Below are positions 8,685 through 16,089 of a stretch of DNA of 33,703 nt, in pieces (position 1 is the first letter of the stretch; the number at the start of each line of letters is the position of its first letter). This DNA is from Nitrosopumilaceae archaeon (GTDB lineage: Archaea; Thermoproteota; Nitrososphaeria; Nitrososphaerales; Nitrosopumilaceae). The stretch lies in the NCBI GenBank assembly GCA_013867245.1, contig JACENB010000043.1:1-33703 (forward strand), read 5' to 3'. Both the position numbers and the translations under genes were made by a program. The notes beneath the pieces were generated by a model. That model did not search any database. It was given only the letters and a program-made list of their open reading frames with translations, and had not been told where the DNA came from.

Positions 8685-9353
8685 TTGCAAAACTGGCTAT
8701 TTGACATACGTTCCCGTTCTTTTGTCTTATTGACGGCATTGTTCCTCATTTTAACAGCTTTTGTACTTTCTGAATTAACTAATGATTTTGATCAAAATAT
8801 AATTCTCTTTATTTCTGAAAATGTTGGTAATCCTACTCTTGATATTTTCATGCAGTACGTGACTGAAAGTGGAGATGTTTTTAACATGATGATATTTGCG
8901 ATTATTGTACTATTAATTCCAAAAACTAGAAGAGTTGGAATTACTTTGTTGATTTTAATTGTAATTGCTACTCTACTTACTGGTTACATCAAATGTGGTG
9001 TTGATAGAGATCGGCCTGACTATCAATACATTGGAGTTGAATTCCCTGTTCAAATCAGTCATGATACTTTTGCCTTATTTTGTGAAGGTGGATATGATGC
9101 ATCATATCCGTCTGGTCATGCAGCTAGATCTATGATTTTTGCAATCATTTTGGGATATGCCCTATCTGAAAGATTCCCTCGTGGTGCCTATTTGATTTTC
9201 ATATATCCTGCAATGATTTCTATTAGCAGATTGTATGTTTTACAGCATTTCCCAATGGATGTAATTGGTGGAACTGTAATTGGTGTAATGTTGGCAGGAG
9301 TGATGGCAAATAGAACAAAATTATACCAGATTTTTGATAAATCAAAAACCTAA
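8685..9353 (+). CDS. PAP2-family membrane phosphatase
   Basis: A 222-aa integral membrane protein with about six hydrophobic segments. The three PAP2 active-site motifs are complete: K103-x6-R110-P111, P-S-G-H (142-145), and S181-R182-x5-H188-x3-D192. Such enzymes remove phosphate from lipid phosphates, for example isoprenoid or phosphatidate-type substrates. The substrate here cannot be named. It starts at TTG 8685, with TGAGGT ending eight bases upstream. The 3' end overlaps the convergent gene by 12 bp. Confidence 0.9.
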   Translation: MQNWLFDIRSRSFVLLTALFLILTAFVLSELTNDFDQNIILFISENVGNPTLDIFMQYVTESGDVFNMMIFAIIVLLIPKTRRVGITLLILIVIATLLTGYIKCGVDRDRPDYQYIGVEFPVQISHDTFALFCEGGYDASYPSGHAARSMIFAIILGYALSERFPRGAYLIFIYPAMISISRLYVLQHFPMDVIGGTVIGVMLAGVMANRTKLYQIFDKSKT

Positions 9354-9653
9354 TTCTTCTAAAACTGAATTATCGATGAGAACAATTGCAAAATGCTCAT
9401 CATCATGATGGTATGTCCAATATTTTACATCCCTGGTCTCGTTTTTCTCTCTTAATCCTTTTGTAATTCCTGTAGTAACTGTGTATCCGATTCTTTTTGC
9501 AATTTTGGTTTCTTTTGGCATTAACACTTTGTAGCCTTCTTTTTTTTCTTTAAACCCTAAAAGTACCATGTCTTCAATGGCTTTTACTGCATCTTCTTCA
9601 TTTTTTAGATCATATGTTTTTGAAATTGGTAAATCTTTTGGATGAAATTCCAT
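9342..9653 (-). CDS. Conserved small protein of unknown function
   Basis: 103 aa, soluble and charged, no family recognised. It runs as MEFHPKDLPISKTYDLKNEE, then a helix (DAVKAIEDMVLLGF), a beta-rich middle (GYKVLMPKETKIAKRIGYTV) and WTYHHDDEHFAIVLIDNSVL at the end. There is no membrane segment, signal peptide or metal motif. Codon use is like that of its neighbours. It ends tail to tail inside the PAP2 gene (12-bp overlap). It is likely real because the frame fills the space cleanly. Confidence 0.6.
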   Translation of the reverse strand: MEFHPKDLPISKTYDLKNEEDAVKAIEDMVLLGFKEKKEGYKVLMPKETKIAKRIGYTVTTGITKGLREKNETRDVKYWTYHHDDEHFAIVLIDNSVLEELGF

Positions 9654-9759
9654 AGTTTGTATAAAATTTCATCACTAATATTTTTTAAAATCATCTATTT
9701 GCGATCAATATTGGTTAATTTTCTTAACAGAAAAGTCAAATCATGATCATATTAACAAC

Positions 9760-9765
9760 TTAATC
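9760..9765 (+). promoter_or_regulatory. TATA-like element of the Lys/Ala-repeat gene
   Basis: CTTAATCC, with its core at 9760, lies 29 bp before the TTG at 9789. It supports that unusual start as the 5' end of a leaderless mRNA. Confidence 0.4.
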
Positions 9766-9788
9766 CACTCTTTATTTTTAGGAATTCA

Positions 9789-10742
9789 TTGGCATCATTA
9801 GAAAAAACAGTAATGGAATTACGTAAAAAGAAAAAAGAAGCAACCAAACTAAAACTTAAAGCTGAAGAAGAACTTAAACAACTTCAATCTGCAGAAAAAC
9901 GTTCTGCAACAGGTTTACAAAAAATGATTAAAAAAATTGAATCTGAAAAAGAGGATGTTTCAGATGTTTCAGAAAATCTCACAAGAAAAAATGCTCAGGT
10001 GGAAAGTATCGAACGATTAGTGGCAAATGCTGAAGAAAGAGTAAATGCTGAAAAAGAAGCAGTTGAGAGAACTGAACAAGAGGTAGAATTTGCTGATACT
10101 CCTGAAGAAAAACAAAATGCTGAGGCTAGATTACGCTCATTAAATGATCATATTCAAGAATTAGTTTCAGAAATAAAAAGCAGACAAAAAACACTGAAAA
10201 AAATTACTGATGAAGTTACAAATTTTGATGATATTAAATCTAAAATCACCACACAAATAAAAAAACAAACTAAATCAAAACCCTCTCTTCGTAGTACAAT
10301 TTCCTCAAGTCACAAGAATGCTTCAAAAGTTGTAAAAGAAATTGAAAAACGAACAAAATCTGAAGAAAGAATTACTAAGGCTTTGGATAATGCATCAAAA
10401 AAATTAAAAGAATATCTTGCAAAAAAACGTGCAGCAGCTAAAAGAAAACCTGCAAAGAAAACAGCAGCTAAAAGAAAACCTGCAAAGAAAACAGCAGCTA
10501 AAAGAAAACCTGCAAAGAAAACAGCAGCTAAAAGAAAACCTGCAAAGAAAACAGCAGCTAAAAGAAAACCTGCAAAGAAAACAGCAGCTAAAAGAAAACC
10601 TGCAAAGAAAACAGCAGCTAAAAGAAAACCTGCAAAGAAAACAGCAGCTAAAAGAAAACCTGCAAAGAAAACAGCAGCTAAAAGAAAACCTGCAAAGAAA
10701 ACAGCAGCTAAAAGAAAACCTGCAAAGAAAACACGTCGTTAA
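9789..10742 (+). CDS. Coiled-coil protein with histone H1-like Lys/Ala repeat tail
   Basis: 317 aa with two clearly different parts. Residues 1 to about 210 are highly charged and predicted as long coiled coil (KKEATKLKLKAEEELKQL, NAEERVNAEKEAVERTEQEV). Residues about 216-315 are ten identical decapeptides AAKRKPAKKT, ending TRR. The tail resembles the C-terminal tail of histone H1 and bacterial H1-like proteins, which bind DNA through Lys-Pro-Ala-rich disorder. DNA compaction or bridging is therefore a reasonable inference, with the coiled coil allowing oligomers. No enzymatic motif is seen. The start is TTG at 9789. Confidence 0.85.
   Translation: MASLEKTVMELRKKKKEATKLKLKAEEELKQLQSAEKRSATGLQKMIKKIESEKEDVSDVSENLTRKNAQVESIERLVANAEERVNAEKEAVERTEQEVEFADTPEEKQNAEARLRSLNDHIQELVSEIKSRQKTLKKITDEVTNFDDIKSKITTQIKKQTKSKPSLRSTISSSHKNASKVVKEIEKRTKSEERITKALDNASKKLKEYLAKKRAAAKRKPAKKTAAKRKPAKKTAAKRKPAKKTAAKRKPAKKTAAKRKPAKKTAAKRKPAKKTAAKRKPAKKTAAKRKPAKKTAAKRKPAKKTAAKRKPAKKTRR
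10434..10733 (+). repeat. Ten perfect 30-bp tandem repeats (coding)
   Basis: The unit is GCAGCTAAAAGAAAACCTGC plus AAAGAAAACA, repeated exactly ten times with no mismatch and in frame, encoding AAKRKPAKKT. Perfect identity at the nucleotide level points to recent slippage or unequal recombination. Copy number is likely to vary between strains and may collapse in assemblies. Confidence 0.97.
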
Positions 10743-10759
10743 GTCTTTTTCAATTTTTT
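10741..10759 (+). terminator. T-rich terminator after the repeat-tail gene
   Basis: Directly after the TAA come TCTTTTT and ATTTTTTAA, two oligo-T tracts typical of archaeal intrinsic termination sites. Inferred from composition. Confidence 0.4.
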
Positions 10760-10796
10760 AATGAGTTACCAATGTTTCTGATATTTAATTTTTAAA

Positions 10797-11402
10797 ATGA
10801 ATAAACGAGGACCTTTAATTTCATTTGCTGGTTCATTTTTAATTATGCTTTCTTTAGTTGTAGCTGTATCTGCAGTTCCTACTGAAGTTCCACAATCTGA
10901 ATCTTTATTGATCTCTTCTCTCTTTGAAGGGATGTTTGATGATGTCTCTGAACCCTTTCAAATTATGCCTGGAAATATGGTTTATACTTCTTTTAGTACT
11001 TTCATTTCTGATGTTCCTGTACTTTGGGGTATCCAAATTCTGGATTATCAAAATGGTGATAAATTATCTATAACAATCTCAAATATTTTTGGTGACTCTT
11101 ATGGTGAATATGTTCAATCTGATTCAGTTTATTTTGAAACAATTTTTGTTGAGCAATCTGATACATTGAATTTTGAAATTGAAAATATTGGTACTACTGA
11201 TATAGAATTTGTAATAATGTTTGCCGAAGATCCTGAAAATTCTGAATCTTTTACAAATCCTAATTCACCTATTGCTGAAATGGTTGTTCCACTAATTGTT
11301 TCTGGTCTATTGCTTATTGTTGGAATTGTTACTATGATAATAGGGATTATAATGATCTTGATTGATTTAAAAAATAATTTTGAAAATAAAAAAAACTTCT
11401 AA
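10797..11402 (+). CDS. Membrane-anchored extracytoplasmic protein, unknown function
   Basis: 201 aa. An N-terminal hydrophobic segment (PLISFAGSFLIMLSLVVAVS, residues 6-25) looks like a signal peptide or anchor. A second strong membrane segment lies near the C-terminus (about 162-190, VPLIVSGLLLIVGIVTMIIG), followed by a basic tail (KNNFENKKNF) expected in the cytoplasm. The region between is acidic and beta-rich, about 130 residues, probably a beta-sandwich outside the membrane. No family was recognised. It shares the CTAA palindrome at its stop with the convergent OB-fold gene. Confidence 0.7.
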   Translation: MNKRGPLISFAGSFLIMLSLVVAVSAVPTEVPQSESLLISSLFEGMFDDVSEPFQIMPGNMVYTSFSTFISDVPVLWGIQILDYQNGDKLSITISNIFGDSYGEYVQSDSVYFETIFVEQSDTLNFEIENIGTTDIEFVIMFAEDPENSESFTNPNSPIAEMVVPLIVSGLLLIVGIVTMIIGIIMILIDLKNNFENKKNF

Positions 11403-11716
11403 GGATTTACAGTCATCTTGCCAAATTTTCCTTTGGTTAAAGATACTTCTCCTCTAAACTCATTTGTGTATCCGTTTTCAATGACAACTTTGTCACCGAC
11501 ATTAACTGCTTTAATGTCGTCACCCCACAATGTAAGTTTCATTTGATTTTCTTCAGTTCCGTCTCCGTTGGCTATTGTTGCATCACAGACATCTACTGTT
11601 CCGTTTCCTGATTTGAGGTTCACAGTTCTTGGATCTCCTTTGCCAATAACTTCGGCTTCAACATTAACTCCACTTCGCATTTTCTTTGCTTCGGAAATTG
11701 GTATTGATTCTGACAT
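11399..11716 (-). CDS. Single OB-fold nucleic-acid-binding protein (RPA/SSB-like)
   Basis: 105 aa from the ATG at 11716. The pattern SGVNVEAEVIGKGDPRTVNL, then LTLWGDDIKAVNVGDKVVIE and GYTNEFRGEVSLTKGKFG, is the archaeal replication protein A/SSB OB-fold. It suggests binding of single-stranded DNA or RNA. It is one domain only, with no zinc finger or acidic tail. The frame extends 21 residues further upstream, but a TATA box (11740-11745) sits inside that extension, 29 bp before ATG 11716, so the shorter form is preferred. Confidence 0.82.
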   Translation of the reverse strand: MSESIPISEAKKMRSGVNVEAEVIGKGDPRTVNLKSGNGTVDVCDATIANGDGTEENQMKLTLWGDDIKAVNVGDKVVIENGYTNEFRGEVSLTKGKFGKMTVNP

Positions 11717-11739
11717 GTGATTTTCAATAACCTTTTCGA

Positions 11740-11745
11740 TTATAA
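11740..11745 (-). promoter_or_regulatory. TATA box deciding the OB-fold gene start
   Basis: TTATAA begins 29 bp before ATG 11716 on the minus strand. It lies within the longer reading frame, arguing that translation begins at 11716 on a leaderless mRNA. Confidence 0.6.
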
Positions 11746-11825
11746 GCTTTGTTAAAAAATCTCTAAAATCATGGATCAATTTATCAAATAGTAATTGAGA
11801 AATATTGGAAAAATATAGTATTGTT

Positions 11826-11928
11826 GCAGAGGTATCGAAGCCCGGTCAACCGAGAGGGACTCAAGATCTCTATAATATAGGAAATCCCTTCTCTTAGGAG
11901 TTCGTGGGTTCAAATCCCACCCTCTGCA
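11826..11928 (+). tRNA. tRNA-Leu(CAA) with an intron
   Basis: The acceptor stem GCAGAGG/CCTCTGC is perfect, with discriminator A11928. The T arm GTGGG-TTCAAAT-CCCAC is 11904-11920. The class II variable arm contains CTC-TTAG-GAG. The anticodon stem AGGGA (11855-11859) pairs with TCCCT (11885-11889). The loop CT-CAA-G places anticodon CAA at 11862-11864, reading UUG leucine codons. An intron of about 18 nt (11866-11883) lies at the canonical 37/38 site and can fold CTAT-AAT-ATAG. CCA is not encoded. The first-choice stem also pairs with TCTCT, but without an intron the variable arm would be too long. Confidence 0.93.
11866..11883 (+). other. Predicted intron of tRNA-Leu(CAA)
   Basis: 18 nt between positions 37 and 38. 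Exact ends are uncertain by a base or so because the bulge-helix-bulge is relaxed: the pairing of the anticodon side with TAGG is weak. Removal gives a standard seven-base anticodon loop. Confidence 0.7.
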
Positions 11929-11954
11929 CTATAATTATACTAAAATTTCAAAAA

Positions 11955-12077
11955 TTATGCAACAATTGTTTTGGTTTTGCTGACTGAATGGTTTGATATG
12001 CTTTTATGCATTTCTGCAAGTTGATCATCTTTGAAAGTAAGATTACATCTATAGCACTTCCAAACAGTATCTGACAT
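11955..12077 (-). CDS. 40-residue C2H2 zinc-finger protein
   Basis: A very short gene that standard length cut-offs would skip. From the ATG at 12077 it begins MSDTVWKCYRCNLTF and has the classical finger C8-x2-C11-x12-H24-x5-H30, with the hydrophobic positions of the fold (F15, L20) in place. A basic tail SVSKTKTIVA follows. The frame is open up to an ATG at 12116 (53 aa), but a TATA box at 12100-12105 lies 28 bp before ATG 12077, matching the leaderless pattern elsewhere. Likely a DNA- or RNA-binding regulator. Its target is unknown. Confidence 0.75.
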   Translation of the reverse strand: MSDTVWKCYRCNLTFKDDQLAEMHKSISNHSVSKTKTIVA

Positions 12078-12099
12078 ACCTAATAAACCCACAAATTGC

Positions 12100-12105
12100 T
12101 TATAA
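12100..12105 (-). promoter_or_regulatory. TATA box of the C2H2 zinc-finger gene
   Basis: TTATAAG begins 28 bp upstream of ATG 12077 on the minus strand and fixes that start over the upstream ATG 12116. Confidence 0.55.
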
Positions 12106-12116
12106 GGATATTGCAT

Positions 12117-12263
12117 GATTGATCCTATTTGTTGTAAAACATGATCATTGTTTGTAAAAACATGAAATTTTTTGATAATTTCTAAAAATTATCATATTAT
12201 CTACTGACTAAATATGGATCCAAGGGTTTAGAAACAAAATACGTGTACAATTATTGAAGAAAA
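12117..12263. other. Intergenic region with near-direct repeat and 9-bp hairpin
   Basis: TGTAAAACATGA (12133-12144) is repeated with one added A as TGTAAAAACATGA (12153-12165). A perfect inverted repeat follows: TGATAATTT at 12173-12181 and AAATTATCA at 12186-12194, separated by CTAA. The hairpin lacks a following T run on the plus strand. It may be an operator or part of the promoter of the gene at 12264. No coding frame was seen. Confidence 0.5.
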
Positions 12264-12881
12264 TTGGATATTTTTGAATTATTTGGAGAGTTTTCATATT
12301 TTGGAATTTTTTTGGTGTTGATTGGTGTTAATGCTTCGCCGATTTTAATGCCTCCAAGTTGGATTGTTTTGACATCTTTCTATCTCCTTGATCCTACTTT
12401 GAATATTGTACTTCTTGCAGCAGTTGGTGCAACTGGAGCTACTATTGGTAGGTTTTTTTTAAAAAAAATAAGTGGATTGTTTCGAAAATTTGTTGGTGAA
12501 GAACAAAAATCAAATCTTGATATCATTGGAGATTATTTGAATAAGAAAAAATATGGATATTTGCTGGCATCATTTTTGTTTGGAGCAACACCCCTTCCAA
12601 GTAATATTTTATTCATTACCTATGGATTAATGCGAGCAAAGAGTGTTGGAATTTATGTTGGATTTTGGTTTGGTAGGACTATTTCCTATATTGTAATGAT
12701 ATATTTTGGTAATGCTGTTTTAACACCCTTTTTGGAAATCTTTGAGGACCGTCTTACTGGTATATTGTTGATTGATGGAGTTGGAATTGGCCTAATTGTT
12801 TTATTTGCATGCATTAATTGGACTGTATTGATTACTCAAAGAAAAATAAAATTTGTTAAACCAAAAATTTGGAGATTGTAA
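12264..12881 (+). CDS. DedA/VTT-like membrane protein
   Basis: 205 aa with five or six hydrophobic segments. Features reminiscent of the DedA/SNARE-associated (VTT) family are GATGATIGRFFLKKIS after the second segment, the re-entrant-like FGATPLPSNILFITYGL, and YVGFWFGRTISYIVMIYFGN near the end. Members act in membrane lipid or ion homeostasis and some as lipid scramblases. The function here is open. It starts at TTG 12264, and its stop directly abuts the ATG of the HD hydrolase gene, so the two are one operon. Family call moderate, membrane localisation certain. Confidence 0.7.
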   Translation: MDIFELFGEFSYFGIFLVLIGVNASPILMPPSWIVLTSFYLLDPTLNIVLLAAVGATGATIGRFFLKKISGLFRKFVGEEQKSNLDIIGDYLNKKKYGYLLASFLFGATPLPSNILFITYGLMRAKSVGIYVGFWFGRTISYIVMIYFGNAVLTPFLEIFEDRLTGILLIDGVGIGLIVLFACINWTVLITQRKIKFVKPKIWRL

Positions 12882-13502
12882 ATGAAAGAATTAGATTCTA
12901 TAAAAAAAGAAGTAATAAAAATAATGAATAATGATCCTGCACACGATTTTGAACACGTAATGAGAGTCTATCATAATGCAGAAAAAATTGCAAAAAAAGA
13001 AAAGGCAAATCAAAAATTAGTGCTTGCTGCAGCACTACTACATGATATAGTTTCATATCCTAAATCAAGTAAACGATCTAAATTCTCTTCTGTTGATAGT
13101 GCAAAAAAATCAAAATCTATTTTAAAAAAATACACTTTTTCAAATGAGGAAATTGGTATAATTTGCGATGCTATTGAAGATCATAGTTTTTCTCAAAATA
13201 GAATTCCTAGAACTATTGAGGGAAAAATACTGCAAGATGCTGATAGACTTGATGCATTAGGTGCAATAGGCATTGCAAGAGTTTTTGCTACCAGTGGTTC
13301 ATTGAATAGACCTTTTTACAAAATTGATGATCCTTTTTGTAATGGACGAAAACCTGATGACAATCGCTGGGCCATTGATCATTTTTTTAATAAATTATTA
13401 AAATTACAATCTTTGATGAATACAAAATCTGGTAAAATAGAAGCTAAAAAAAGAACTAAGGTCTTGAAAATATTTTTAAAACAATTTAAAAGTGAAATTT
13501 AG
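12882..13502 (+). CDS. HD-domain phosphohydrolase
   Basis: 206 aa. The metal site of the HD superfamily is visible: AHDFEHVMRVYHNA (H25), LLHD (H54-D55), AIEDHSF, and LQDADRLDALGAIGIAR. It resembles the YedJ/YfbR-type HD hydrolases that dephosphorylate nucleotides or related phosphate esters. The substrate is not predictable. It begins immediately after the stop of the membrane protein gene (TAAATG). The stop shares a TTAG tetranucleotide with the convergent gene. Confidence 0.9.
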   Translation: MKELDSIKKEVIKIMNNDPAHDFEHVMRVYHNAEKIAKKEKANQKLVLAAALLHDIVSYPKSSKRSKFSSVDSAKKSKSILKKYTFSNEEIGIICDAIEDHSFSQNRIPRTIEGKILQDADRLDALGAIGIARVFATSGSLNRPFYKIDDPFCNGRKPDDNRWAIDHFFNKLLKLQSLMNTKSGKIEAKKRTKVLKIFLKQFKSEI

Positions 13503-13810
13503 CCATAATCGACATATCTATCATATCTTTTTTCGATTTCCTTATTCTCTCCAGAAATAATTTTTTCATATTCTTGCTTTTTTCTAGAATCTATGTACTT
13601 GTTGATTGCATCAAATTCTTCATTTTTTGGAAATGATTCAAAGACTGGTTCAATCATTTTTAGATATTCTAAAGTTTTTTCCCTGAATTCTTCTACTGTT
13701 GGTTTTCTTATTCCTTGCATTCTAAACCAAATTGCTGTCCAACTTGCCCCTACAACATGTGGCAATAAATCAAAGGCCCTTTCTATTTCAAAACGTTCAT
13801 CATTTCTCAT
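13499..13810 (-). CDS. Unknown protein coupled to hemB
   Basis: 103 aa, mostly helical, no recognised family. MRNDERFEIERAFDLLPHVV is followed by VGASWTAIWFRMQGIRKPTV and a charged C-terminal half ending RYDRYVDYG. No metal-binding or membrane motif. The ATG overlaps the hemB stop by four bases, so it is translationally coupled to haem synthesis. That suggests, without proving, an accessory role in the pathway, for example as a chaperone or regulator of HemA/HemB. Confidence 0.7.
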   Translation of the reverse strand: MRNDERFEIERAFDLLPHVVGASWTAIWFRMQGIRKPTVEEFREKTLEYLKMIEPVFESFPKNEEFDAINKYIDSRKKQEYEKIISGENKEIEKRYDRYVDYG

Positions 13811-14787
13811 GATTCTTGAAGAAATCTTGAGGCTGATTTTGCAAAATATGTAACTATCATGTCTGCTCCTGCTCTTTTAATGGAATGAAGAATTTCTAAT
13901 GTGATGTCTTTTTCATTTACGTATCCTAATTGTGATGCTGCTTTAACTAATGCATATTCTCCTGATACACTATAAGCTGATACTGGGACATTATACTTTC
14001 GTCTAGTCTCTGCAATTAAATCCAAATATGATAATGCTGGTTTTATCATTACCATATCTACTCCCTCCTCAATGTCTGTTTCTACTTCCATCATTGCTTC
14101 TCTCGCATTTGTAAATGGAACTTGGTATGTTTTTCTATCTCCAAATTTTGGTGCACATTCTGCAGCATCTCTAAAAGGTGAATAAAAGTTTGAACGATGT
14201 TTTGCTGAATGTGACATTATGGATACATCTGTAAATCCTTTTTCATCTAATGCTTTTCTGATTGCAGCAACTTGACCGTCCATCATTGCTGATGGTGAAA
14301 CTGTATCTACTCCTGCTTTAGCTTGACTAACAGCAATTTTTGCAAGTGTATCTAAACTGGTATCGTTATCTATTTTATCTCCTTGAATAATTCCACAATG
14401 ACCTGTAGATGTAAATTGACACAAACAGACATCTGCCATAATTACTATTTTATCTCCAAATTCTTTTCTAATTTGTGTAATTGCTTTTTGAACAATTCCT
14501 TCATCATCAAAAGCTGAACTACCTGCTTCATCTTTTTGTGTAGGAATTCCAAATAACATTATTGCTGGAATTCCTAAATCTATAATTTCTTTAACTTCTT
14601 GATTTACTTCTTCTAATGGTAATCTCTCAATTTCTGACATTGATTCTACTTTGATTCTAGTTTTAAGATCTTCTTGAACAAATACTGGACAAATGAAATC
14701 TTTTGGAGTTAATGTTGTTTCTTGAACTAACTCTCTCATTTTTTCTGAAATTCTTAATCTTCTAAGACGTTTAGTTGGAAATGACAT
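13807..14787 (-). CDS. hemB: Porphobilinogen synthase (delta-aminolevulinate dehydratase)
   Basis: Condenses two 5-aminolevulinate molecules to porphobilinogen. 326 aa, normal length. Catalytic zinc cysteines C121, C123 and C131 are present in DVCLCQFTSTGHCG, so this is the zinc-dependent type. Schiff-base lysines are K196 (SHSAKHRSNFY) and K249 (MVMIKPALSYLD). The product-binding VSGEYALVKAA is also present. It follows hemA, but its own TATA box (14810-14815) stands 28 bp before the ATG, so it may be transcribed both with hemA and alone. Confidence 0.97.
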   Translation of the reverse strand: MSFPTKRLRRLRISEKMRELVQETTLTPKDFICPVFVQEDLKTRIKVESMSEIERLPLEEVNQEVKEIIDLGIPAIMLFGIPTQKDEAGSSAFDDEGIVQKAITQIRKEFGDKIVIMADVCLCQFTSTGHCGIIQGDKIDNDTSLDTLAKIAVSQAKAGVDTVSPSAMMDGQVAAIRKALDEKGFTDVSIMSHSAKHRSNFYSPFRDAAECAPKFGDRKTYQVPFTNAREAMMEVETDIEEGVDMVMIKPALSYLDLIAETRRKYNVPVSAYSVSGEYALVKAASQLGYVNEKDITLEILHSIKRAGADMIVTYFAKSASRFLQES

Positions 14788-14809
14788 ATCTGAATTTATT
14801 TTGGCTAAA

Positions 14810-14815
14810 ATATAA
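14810..14815 (-). promoter_or_regulatory. Internal TATA box in front of hemB
   Basis: TTATATTTTA on the minus strand begins 28 bp upstream of the hemB ATG, in the short gap after hemA. It predicts a leaderless hemB-specific transcript in addition to read-through. Confidence 0.55.
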
Positions 14816-14817
14816 TC

Positions 14818-16089
14818 CTAGTCAGCCTGATTTTGTTTTTTATAGTCAAAAAGTCTAGTTGCTAATTCTAATACATCTGGCTGGCCTTGTTCTGATGCTT
14901 TTCTGATGTTGTTCATTGGAGTTGATACTATGCTTTCTACCACTGCTTTTGTTAATTCCTCGATAATTTTGACTTTCTTCTCATCTTTTTCATCTAACAT
15001 TTGCAATGCTTTTTGTAATTCCTTTTCTCTGAGATTCTCTATGCTTTTGAATACATCTGTTACAAGTGGTTCTGCATCTAGTCTTTTCATTGAAGCCTCT
15101 AATACTGAGATTTCTTCTCTAATTATATTTTCAACGGTTTTCACCTTGTTTAATCTAGCATTCATGTTCTTTTCGACCATTTCTGCAATTTGATCTAAAT
15201 TCATTAATTTGACTCCTTTGATGGTAGCTACTTTTTCATCAACTGTTCTTGGATTTGATAAATCTAATATCATCATTCCATTACTTTTATTTTTCATTGC
15301 ATTTGTAATTCTATCTTGAGTGACAAGAAAATATGGTGCCGTTGTTGCAACAAATATTATATCATATTTGTCAAATCCTGAAAGTATTTCTTCAAATTTA
15401 ATTGGATTGCCTCCCATAGTTTCACAAAATGTTTCTGACCTACCTATTGTTCTACTTGTAACTTTAAACGCATACCCTCTTCTTTGTAATGATTTTGCAA
15501 CAAGAGTGGAAACTTCTCCTGTTCCAATTAATAAGATCTCTTTTGTTTTTAATTCATCAATATTTTCCTCTGCCAGTTTTACTGCCATTGAACCAACTGA
15601 TATTCCGCCTTTTCCAATTCCACTAGAGTTTCTAATCCTTGTTCCCATTCTGATTGCTTTGTCAAATAATGTGTTTAGATGTTGACCAGATGCTTTTGAT
15701 TCTCTTGCAGATGTAATTGAATTTTTTATTTGGCCTAAAATTTGCTCTTCGCCTAATACCATTGAATCTAAGCCTGATGTTAGTTTTAACAGATGATGAA
15801 GAGCATCATGATTCTCTACAAATTCTATATTTTCTTCAAATGTTTCTTCGTCTAATCCTGCAATACTTGCCCATGTTTTTTTGATCTTATCTGCATTATC
15901 CGTTTTTGATTTACCAAATAATTCGATTCTGTTACACGTTTGAATAATTACACATTCATCCAATTCTGAATGTTTCTTAAATTGTTGATATGCATTATCT
16001 ATGTCTTTTATTGTAAATTTTTCTAAAATATGGATTGGTGAATTACGAAATGTTACACGTGCATTGATGATATTTTGATTCATTTCCAT
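14818..16089 (-). CDS. hemA: Glutamyl-tRNA reductase
   Basis: Reduces glutamyl-tRNA(Glu) to glutamate-1-semialdehyde with NADPH, the first committed step of tetrapyrrole synthesis in the C5 pathway. 423 aa. The catalytic cysteine C52 lies in TCNRIELFG. The segment LTSGLDSMVLGEEQILGQIK is the family hallmark, the NADPH domain has LLIGTGEVSTLVAKSL, and a helical dimerisation domain closes the protein. Two ATGs six bases apart (16089 and 16083) could start it. Both lie inside the upstream precorrin-2 dehydrogenase gene, a 10-bp overlap that implies coupling. Confidence 0.97.
   Translation of the reverse strand: MEMNQNIINARVTFRNSPIHILEKFTIKDIDNAYQQFKKHSELDECVIIQTCNRIELFGKSKTDNADKIKKTWASIAGLDEETFEENIEFVENHDALHHLLKLTSGLDSMVLGEEQILGQIKNSITSARESKASGQHLNTLFDKAIRMGTRIRNSSGIGKGGISVGSMAVKLAEENIDELKTKEILLIGTGEVSTLVAKSLQRRGYAFKVTSRTIGRSETFCETMGGNPIKFEEILSGFDKYDIIFVATTAPYFLVTQDRITNAMKNKSNGMMILDLSNPRTVDEKVATIKGVKLMNLDQIAEMVEKNMNARLNKVKTVENIIREEISVLEASMKRLDAEPLVTDVFKSIENLREKELQKALQMLDEKDEKKVKIIEELTKAVVESIVSTPMNNIRKASEQGQPDVLELATRLFDYKKQNQAD

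Noticed and set aside
10434..10733. CRISPR-like array
   Set aside because: Regular 30-bp repeats, but they are contiguous with no spacers, in frame and coding.
10417..10761. Alternative frame with KENLQRKQQL repeats
   Set aside because: A frame-shifted shadow of the repeat tract; the coding frame extends into a non-repeat coiled-coil domain with a promoter, the shadow does not.
11826..11928. Intronless tRNA-Leu reading with anticodon stem AGGGA/TCTCT
   Set aside because: It leaves a variable arm of more than 30 nt; an intron restores standard class II geometry.
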